Source: Candidatus Aenigmatarchaeota archaeon
GTDB lineage: Archaea; Aenigmatarchaeota; Aenigmatarchaeia; GW2011-AR5; WALA01
Reading direction: 5' to 3'
DNA: 9,930 nt
Assembly: GCA_015522745.1 (NCBI GenBank)
Contig: WALQ01000029.1
Span: 1-9,930 of the forward strand
Shown: piece by piece, positions 6,467 to 9,930 of the stretch
Position numbering within the stretch: the first letter of the stretch is position 1
Layout: the number at the start of each line of letters is the position of its first letter
Translations under genes and position numbers: made by a program
Notes under the pieces: model-generated
What the model was told of the DNA's origin: nothing
Databases searched by the model: none
What the model saw: only the letters and a program-made list of their open reading frames with translations

Positions 6467-7075
6467 TTACCTTTCCCATATTCGTATGAGTTTTTGTATT
6501 TCAGGATAGTTAGAAACTATTTTCACGCGCCCGTCTCTCACGTCACTGGCAAAATTTTCAAACTCAACTGCCACCTTTCCTATGCTTCCCCTTATGTGGG
6601 CATCACTTCCACCTGTTCCGGGCATCTTGTACTTTTTAGCAAGATGTATTGCAAATAAGTTCTGCTCGTGCGTCACACCACCATTTATAACTTCCACGGC
6701 GTCGAATTCCCCTATCAATCGTTTTGCCATCTCAGGATCCATACCGTTGAATGCACTATAATATGGGTGTGCAAGCACGGAAATACCACCGAGTTTTCGC
6801 ACTTTTTCCAAAAATTTTTCGATGTCAAATGGAAGTAAGAGATTTTTTATTCCGTAAACGAGAACGTGTCCAATGGGGGTGGTCACCTCGACACCTCGCA
6901 TTGTTTTCAACCCGACGGGGCGCGCGAGCTTCTTTTCTATTACGTACTCATCCATGGTGTCATGATCTGTGATGCAGATTCCATCGAGACCGACTTCTCT
7001 TGCTGATATGATCATTTCCTTCACGGTGTTAAGGCCATCTGAAAACGTTGAGTGACAGTGAATTTCAAATTTCAT
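6467..7075 (-). CDS. PHP-domain metal-dependent phosphoesterase, 202 aa
   Basis: A single PHP domain with its metal-binding motifs: HCHSTFSDG at 6-14 (H6, H8, D13), ITDHDT at 35-40, GVEV at 61-64 (E63), LAHPYY at 101-106 (H103), and GGSDAH at 155-160 (D158, H160). These ligands bind two or three metals, and the family hydrolyses phosphoesters. Stand-alone members include histidinol phosphatase-like enzymes, nucleases and 3',5'-bisphosphate nucleotidases; the substrate here is unknown. I start at MKFEIHCH (7075), not at the in-frame ATG at 7093, because family members start just before HxH. Also, a TATA box at 7094-7104 lies 24 nt upstream of 7075 and would include the earlier ATG's surroundings. 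It has its own promoter and ends 32 nt before the glycosyltransferase start. Confidence 0.9.
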   Translation of the reverse strand: MKFEIHCHSTFSDGLNTVKEMIISAREVGLDGICITDHDTMDEYVIEKKLARPVGLKTMRGVEVTTPIGHVLVYGIKNLLLPFDIEKFLEKVRKLGGISVLAHPYYSAFNGMDPEMAKRLIGEFDAVEVINGGVTHEQNLFAIHLAKKYKMPGTGGSDAHIRGSIGKVAVEFENFASDVRDGRVKIVSNYPEIQKLIRIWER

Positions 7076-7093
7076 ATAAGAAGATGGAAACAA

Positions 7094-7104
7094 AAATTTA
7101 AATT
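7094..7104 (-). promoter_or_regulatory. TATA box for the PHP gene, leaderless start
   Basis: AATTTAAATTT on the minus strand is centred about 24 nt before the ATG at 7075, overlapping the stop codon of the upstream glycosyltransferase gene. No ribosome binding site precedes the ATG. This both supports a leaderless message and argues against the longer reading frame from 7093. Confidence 0.6.
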
Positions 7105-7796
7105 CAATACTCCCAATACGGTGGGTAGGAATCGTGGTTGAGCGAGTATATCATAAACGCCGCGAGACTCTTCTTAAATGATTTGAACAGCCCCTGCTTA
7201 TTGACGCGTCTCGCTGATATGTCGATTGTAGCTTTGGATACTTTTACCTTCTTTATCTTCGAAATTTTTTTCGCAAGATCTGTGTCCTCAATTGTGAAGA
7301 GACTTTCATCAAATCCTCCAACTTCGAAGAATGTTTTTCTGTCGTATATGAAGCAGCTTCCTATCGTGGAGCCGTGTCCCATGCGTATGTAGAGCGATAT
7401 AAGCCATCCAAGCGCGCGGTAGCTCAGGCGCACCGCAGGGGACGATGCATCATAGACGCGTATGCGTGGTATTATGCCGCCAATGAGCGGACTCGAAAAC
7501 TCTTCCCACACGCGTTCGAGGAATGTTGGGTTAACGCGTACATCAGCGTCGGCAAAAATGAGTATCCTTCCGCGCGATTTCCGAGCTCCGCAATTGCGCG
7601 CGTTCGATACACCAACACCGTCTTGATGGACGATTTTTGCATACTTTCTGGCTATTTTGTTCGTCATGTCGGTGGACATTCCATCGACGACAATTATCTC
7701 ATAATCCCTGAACGTCTGATTTGAGAATGACTTGAGGCAATCTTCTATGTACTTTTCCTCATTTTTCGCTGGCACTATAATGGATATTTTTACCAT
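7104..7796 (-). CDS. GT2 family glycosyltransferase, 230 aa
   Basis: A GT-A fold glycosyltransferase of about normal length for short GT2 enzymes. Motifs are ISIIVPAKNEEKYI at 4-17, VVDGMSTD at 36-43 (the D-G-x-S-x-D variant of DDGSTD), GVGVSNARNCG at 60-70, FADADV at 81-86 (metal-binding DxD), GGFDESLFTIEDTDLAKK at 160-177 with the catalytic-type ED at 170-171, and a hydrophobic segment near 125-150 (LGWLISLYI) that may be membrane-associated. The sugar donor and acceptor cannot be inferred; a role in lipid-linked or surface glycan synthesis is suggested by the two other GT2 genes nearby. The start at 7796 has GTGA 4 nt upstream. It is transcribed from its own promoter region, not joined to the tRNA gene. 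Confidence 0.88.
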   Translation of the reverse strand: MVKISIIVPAKNEEKYIEDCLKSFSNQTFRDYEIIVVDGMSTDMTNKIARKYAKIVHQDGVGVSNARNCGARKSRGRILIFADADVRVNPTFLERVWEEFSSPLIGGIIPRIRVYDASSPAVRLSYRALGWLISLYIRMGHGSTIGSCFIYDRKTFFEVGGFDESLFTIEDTDLAKKISKIKKVKVSKATIDISARRVNKQGLFKSFKKSLAAFMIYSLNHDSYPPYWEY

Positions 7797-7799
7797 TTA

Positions 7800-7819
7800 A
7801 TCACACATAAAATTGTGAT
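7800..7819 (-). repeat. Inverted repeat covering the ribosome binding site of the GT2 gene
   Basis: ATCACA (7800-7805) and TGTGAT (7814-7819) are perfect 6-base arms around an 8-base loop. On the minus strand the distal arm contains the GTGA ribosome binding site 4 nt before the start codon. It could be a small hairpin hiding that site or a DNA operator. A separate 10-bp palindrome, AAAGCGCTTT, lies next to it at 7821-7830. Confidence 0.4.
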
Positions 7820-7827
7820 AAAAGCGC

Positions 7828-7833
7828 TTTAAA
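7828..7833 (-). promoter_or_regulatory. Candidate TATA box for the GT2 gene
   Basis: TTTAAA at 7828-7833 would start transcription near 7804, giving a leader of about 8 nt. A second AT-rich candidate (TACTATATTATATAGAGATA, 7851-7870) would give a leader of about 35 nt that includes the hairpin at 7800-7819. The sequence does not settle which is used. Confidence 0.35.
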
Positions 7834-7905
7834 GATTTCGAATGTTCGCATACTATATTATATAGAGATATGATCGTATGGAGTAAACTCAAATAATCTC
7901 GTTCA

Positions 7906-7979
7906 TGCCCCCGCCGGGATTTGAACCCGGGTCACAGCCTCCGCAGGGCTGCATTCTATCCAAGCTAAACCACGAGGGC
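7906..7979 (-). tRNA. tRNA-Arg, anticodon GCG
   Basis: A 74-nt cloverleaf reads on the minus strand. The acceptor stem GCCCTCG pairs with CGGGGGC (one T-G wobble). The D arm is GTTT/GAAT with loop AGCTTGGATA, including GG and A20, the usual arginine identity base. The anticodon stem CAGCC/GGCTG carries loop CTGCGGA, giving anticodon GCG (7942-7944), which reads CGC and CGU. The variable loop is TGAC, the T arm is CCGGG-TTCAAAT-CCCGG, and the discriminator is A. CCA is not encoded. No intron is present. The D stem has no G-C pair (two wobbles, two A-T), which is weak but acceptable. Confidence 0.96.
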
Positions 7980-7997
7980 TTAACCTTATTTAATTCG

Positions 7998-8030
7998 AAA
8001 ACGTTTAAATTTTTGAAAGTTAAAACGTTT
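7998..8030. repeat. Two AAAACGTTT repeats in the divergent tRNA/zinc-ribbon promoter region
   Basis: AAAACGTTT occurs at 7998-8006 and 8022-8030, 24 bp apart start to start, each containing the 8-bp palindrome AAACGTTT and each overlapping the TATA box of one of the two divergent promoters. They could be paired operators or simply similar promoter elements. Confidence 0.45.
8004..8009 (-). promoter_or_regulatory. TATA box of the tRNA-Arg gene
   Basis: On the minus strand TTTAAA (within AATTTAAACG) is centred 27 nt before the first base of the tRNA at 7979, the usual archaeal distance, so transcription would start at or very near the mature 5' end. Confidence 0.6.
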
Positions 8031-8035
8031 TTAAA
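8028..8035 (+). promoter_or_regulatory. TATA box of the zinc-ribbon/EF-1-beta operon
   Basis: TTTTTAAA is centred near 8031, placing the transcription start near 8057 and leaving about 24 nt of leader that contains a good ribosome binding site, GGTGGTGA, at 8069-8076, 4 nt before the ATG at 8081. Confidence 0.5.
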
Positions 8036-8080
8036 CATTGCTGTTGAAATAAATACTGTTAAAATTCTGGTGGTGAAACA

Positions 8081-8242
8081 ATGACATTGAAATGTGTGTC
8101 TTGCAATACAGTTCTCGTGTCAGAAGAGAACTTTGTGAAGATAAAATGTCCCGTGTGTGGAACGGAGATCGTGAGATGTGAAAGTTGCAGAAGGAACAGC
8201 GTTCCGTACAAGTGTCCAAAATGTGGATTCGAAGGGCCTTGA
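8081..8242 (+). CDS. Small zinc-ribbon protein, HVO_2753-like, 53 aa
   Basis: Four C-x-x-C knuckles are spaced as in the archaeal two-zinc-finger family (COG2888-like, annotated as a predicted RNA-binding zinc-ribbon protein involved in translation): C5-C8, CPVCG at 23-27, C33-C36 and CPKCG at 45-49. Together they can bind two zinc ions. The protein is short (53 aa, similar to family members near 60), basic between the fingers, and lacks any other domain. It is followed after 9 nt by the EF-1-beta gene. That pairing is widespread in archaea and supports a role tied to translation, although the biochemical function is not established. The start has ribosome binding site GGTGGTGA, and the stop codon TGA is part of the GAGGTG ribosome binding site of the next gene, so translation of the two is coupled. 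Confidence 0.9.
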   Translation: MTLKCVSCNTVLVSEENFVKIKCPVCGTEIVRCESCRRNSVPYKCPKCGFEGP

Positions 8243-8251
8243 GGTGTTCTT

Positions 8252-8506
8252 ATGGGAAAAGTTGCTATGAAACTGAAAGTTCTTACAGAGGGACCGCATA
8301 TTGACATAAACGCTCTTAAAAATGAAATCGAAGAACTCGTTCATCCCGATTCAATTGAAGAACAGGAAATTGGCTTCGGGCTCAAGTCGCTCGTTGTTCT
8401 CGTCACAGTGGAGGACAAAGAAGGCGTTGCAGATAGCATAGACAAGAAGCTAAAGAGCATAAAAGGAGTTTCAAACGTCGAAACGCTTGACATAACCCTT
8501 ATTTAA
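8252..8506 (+). CDS. ef1b: Translation elongation factor 1-beta (aEF-1B)
   Basis: aEF-1-beta is the nucleotide-exchange factor that recharges EF-1-alpha with GTP after it delivers aminoacyl-tRNA. The 84-residue protein matches the archaeal family along its length: MGKVAMKLKVLTEGPHID at the start, the helical segment ALKNEIEELV, the conserved IGFGLKSLVVLVTVEDKEG (41-59), and the C-terminal strand ending VSNVETLDITLI. The form is a single ferredoxin-like domain equivalent to the C-terminal domain of eukaryotic eEF1B, and 84 residues is close to normal (about 88-90). The start has GAGGTG at 8241-8246, 5 nt upstream. It is the second gene of the zinc-ribbon operon. A run of six Ts at 8516-8521 follows the stop. 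Confidence 0.95.
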   Translation: MGKVAMKLKVLTEGPHIDINALKNEIEELVHPDSIEEQEIGFGLKSLVVLVTVEDKEGVADSIDKKLKSIKGVSNVETLDITLI

Positions 8507-8513
8507 TTAAATT

Positions 8514-8537
8514 CGTTTTTTGTCTAATTATTCTTTC
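8514..8537 (+). terminator. T-rich terminator after EF-1-beta
   Basis: The tract CGTTTTTTGTCTAATTATTC begins 8 nt after the stop codon and contains T6 at 8516-8521. It fits archaeal intrinsic termination at oligo-T without a needed hairpin. Confidence 0.5.
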
Positions 8538-8541
8538 TACA

Positions 8542-8548
8542 TTTAAAA
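8542..8548 (+). promoter_or_regulatory. TATA box of the FEN1 gene
   Basis: TTTAAAA at 8542-8548 (with a second TTTAAA at 8549-8554) would start transcription near 8571, giving a short leader with GTGAT at 8576-8580 just before the ATG at 8584. An ATG at 8554 falls inside this promoter and so cannot be the start. Confidence 0.5.
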
Positions 8549-8583
8549 TTTAAATGTGGGAAACAAATTTACTTTGTGATGTT

Positions 8584-9591
8584 ATGGGAGTCAATCTTTC
8601 AGGCATAATCAAGTCAGAAGAAATTGAGCTCCCAAAACTTGCCAATAAAAAAATAGCTATAGATGCATTCAATGCAATATACCAGTTCTTGTCATCAATA
8701 CGCCAATATGATGGCACTCCGCTGATGGATTCGAAAGGGCGAATCACATCTCACCTTTCTGGACTGTTTTATCGAACGGCTCGCCTTCTTGAAAACAACA
8801 TAAAGCCTACATACGTTTTCGATGGCAAGCATCCTGAGTTCAAGAGGAGCGAGGAAGCGCGACGGCGCGAAGTACGTGATGAGGCCGCACGTGAATGGCA
8901 CGAGGCGCTCAAAAGCGAGGATTACAAAAACGCCCGGAAGTATGCCCAGGCGTCGTCCGTGATAACGTCCGAAATAATAGAGCAGAGCAAGAAACTGCTC
9001 AGTGCGATGGGAATACCCGTTGTACAAGCTCCTTCTGAGGCGGAGGCGGAGGCGGCTGTAATGAACTCACGCGGGCTCTGCTATGCTGCAGCGTCGCAGG
9101 ATTACGATTCTCTTTTGTTTGGTGCAAAGATACTTCTTCGTAATGTATCCATAACAGGGAAACGGAAGGTGTTTGGGCGGGGGTACGTTCAGATAAACCC
9201 GGAGAAGATAAACCTCCAATCAAATCTTAATGAGCTCGGCATAGACCGCGAAAAGCTTATAGTGCTCGGAATCCTCGTTGGCACGGATTTCAATCCGGGT
9301 GGAATAAAAGGAATAGGACCGAAGAAGGCGCTCTCCATGGTGAAGAAATACACAATAGACGAAGTGAAGAAAAAAATAGAGTGGGACTTCGACGTTCCGT
9401 TTGACACTGTGTTTGAATTCTTCAAGAATCCGCCGTATGAAGAGCCGGGGAACATTGAAGAGCGCCCAATGGACGAGAACGCTGTAAAACGCATACTCTG
9501 TGACGAGCACGACTTTTCCATAGACCGCGTGGAGAAAGTAATATCAGAAATAAAAAGAAAAAGGAATTCTACGCTGAGTAGGTGGTTTTGA
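8584..9591 (+). CDS. fen: Flap structure-specific endonuclease FEN1
   Basis: FEN1 removes 5' flaps during Okazaki-fragment maturation and repair. I start at MGVNL (8584): the enzyme needs this N-terminus near its active site, the ATG has GTGAT upstream, and an in-frame ATG 30 nt earlier lies in the TATA box. The 335-residue length is normal. Metal-binding acids are all present: D27 (IAIDAFN), D80 (YVFDGK), E152 and E154 (PSEAEAEAA), D173 and D175 (SQDYDSLLFG), and D235 (LVGTDFN). The helix-hairpin-helix GGIKGIGPKKAL is at 239-250, and residues 82-125 form the helical cap/arch (rich in R, E and A). The C-terminus STLSRWF is the PCNA-interacting peptide, but the usual Gln is Asn (NSTLSRWF). It ends directly beside the convergent alba gene. 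Confidence 0.97.
   Translation: MGVNLSGIIKSEEIELPKLANKKIAIDAFNAIYQFLSSIRQYDGTPLMDSKGRITSHLSGLFYRTARLLENNIKPTYVFDGKHPEFKRSEEARRREVRDEAAREWHEALKSEDYKNARKYAQASSVITSEIIEQSKKLLSAMGIPVVQAPSEAEAEAAVMNSRGLCYAAASQDYDSLLFGAKILLRNVSITGKRKVFGRGYVQINPEKINLQSNLNELGIDREKLIVLGILVGTDFNPGGIKGIGPKKALSMVKKYTIDEVKKKIEWDFDVPFDTVFEFFKNPPYEEPGNIEERPMDENAVKRILCDEHDFSIDRVEKVISEIKRKRNSTLSRWF
9547..9562 (-). terminator. T-rich tract inside FEN1 that may terminate alba
   Basis: Read on the minus strand this is CTTTTTCTTTTTATTT, about 30 nt past the alba stop codon, within the Lys/Arg codons at the FEN1 C-terminus. It would serve as an oligo-T terminator for the convergent alba transcript. Inferred from composition only. 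Confidence 0.35.
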
Positions 9592-9870
9592 TCACTTTCT
9601 CAGTGTTATCTCTATGGTTGAAACGTTGATTTTCTCCTTTGTCTCTGATTCTATCTGGTCCGTCCCTATCTTTATGTCGCCGAATTTTATGTCCGGTATG
9701 AACTTGTTCTTTATGATCTGTGACACGTCCACTGCTTTGCTTATGGAGCGTCCTCTTGCCTTTATTGTTATCTCGTTCTTTCCTTCGCTAAACTGCGTTA
9801 TCGCTGCCAAGACATAAGACATGCTTGGTTTCTTTCCAACAAAAATTGTGTTGTCGTTTTCTTCTGCCAT
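9592..9870 (-). CDS. albA: Alba, DNA/RNA-binding chromatin protein
   Basis: Alba coats DNA and RNA as dimers and compacts the archaeal chromosome. The 92-residue protein follows the family: NTIFVGKKPSMSYVLA at 7-22, with the two lysines (13-14) corresponding to the DNA-contacting, acetylatable pair of Sulfolobus Alba; EITIKARGRSISKAVDVSQI at 33-52; the beta3-beta4 hairpin around 62-83 (IKFGDIKIGT...), which reaches into the minor groove; and a final strand VSTIEITL. Length is normal. It has the best ribosome binding site of the window, GGAGGTG at 9878-9884, 7 nt before the ATG, consistent with high expression. Its stop codon directly abuts that of FEN1, with no intergenic bases. Confidence 0.96.
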   Translation of the reverse strand: MAEENDNTIFVGKKPSMSYVLAAITQFSEGKNEITIKARGRSISKAVDVSQIIKNKFIPDIKFGDIKIGTDQIESETKEKINVSTIEITLRK

Positions 9871-9914
9871 GTTTCTGCACCTCCTTATTATTCATTTTTA
9901 ATACAAAAAGAAAC

Positions 9915-9923
9915 TTTTTAAAT
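9915..9923 (-). promoter_or_regulatory. TATA box of the alba gene
   Basis: ATTTAAAAA on the minus strand places the transcription start near 9893, giving a leader of about 23 nt that includes the strong GGAGGTG site. The window ends soon after, so upstream elements are not visible. Confidence 0.45.
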
Positions 9924-9930
9924 GTTAGGA

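Noticed and set aside
7374..7724. 116-codon open frame on the plus strand opposite the GT2 gene
   Set aside because: Antisense to an intact GT2 with all catalytic motifs; composition is that of a reversed coding strand.
8031..8344. Three overlapping minus-strand frames opposite the zinc-ribbon and EF-1-beta genes
   Set aside because: They are antisense to two well-recognised genes with good ribosome binding sites; the Cys/His content only mirrors the zinc-ribbon codons.
9037..9054. Threefold tandem GAGGCG hexamer
   Set aside because: It encodes the conserved EAEAEA active-site segment of FEN1, so protein constraint explains it.
1..9930. Search for CRISPR arrays, transposases, insertion-sequence ends and integration sites at the tRNA
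   Set aside because: No spaced direct repeats, no transposase or integrase motifs, and no second copy of the tRNA 3' end were seen.

Overview
This is an archaeal chromosomal window with ordinary gene density and almost no spare DNA. The archaeal assignment rests on a flap endonuclease FEN1, translation elongation factor 1-beta, the four-CxxC zinc-ribbon protein that commonly sits beside it, Alba, Pth2-type peptidyl-tRNA hydrolase and TruD. It also rests on TATA boxes of the TTTAAA type 24-27 nt before starts and on a tRNA with no encoded CCA. Base composition looks moderately AT-rich. The small membrane and thioredoxin-like families and the short versions of several enzymes recall DPANN-type lineages, but the sequence alone does not fix the phylum.

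Layout. (1) 1-2682, plus strand: the 3' end of a secreted, sequon-rich surface protein; a 145-residue protein of unknown function; then a two-gene operon (ATGA overlap) of a membrane-anchored winged-helix regulator and a single-pass membrane protein. (2) 2676-7796, minus strand: reading in the direction of transcription, a GT2 glycosyltransferase (7796-7104), a PHP-domain phosphoesterase (7075-6467), then a tight five-gene operon. The operon runs polyprenyl-phosphate-type GT2, Pth2, TruD, a processive membrane GT2, and a membrane-anchored thioredoxin-fold protein without its CxxC. Its genes overlap or lie 4 nt apart. (3) 7906-7979, minus: tRNA-Arg(GCG). (4) 8081-9591, plus: zinc-ribbon protein and EF-1-beta in one operon, then FEN1 from its own promoter. 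(5) 9592-9870, minus: Alba, tail to tail with FEN1.

The genes fall into two themes. One is the cell surface: three GT2 glycosyltransferases beside several extracytoplasmic proteins carrying N-glycosylation sequons. The other is information processing: tRNA modification, peptidyl-tRNA recycling, a tRNA, elongation factor, zinc-ribbon, FEN1 and Alba. The two are physically interleaved in the five-gene operon.

Several upstream-extended starts were corrected (2152, 5751, 7075, 8584) from promoters, ribosome binding sites and family N-termini. I see no mobile element, CRISPR array or intergenic stretch above 300 bases. No clearly new multi-gene system is evident. The best leads are the transmembrane regulator pair, the CxxC-less thioredoxin-fold protein, a strong excess of the hexamer GAGCTC, and paired palindromes in the tRNA/zinc-ribbon divergent promoter.
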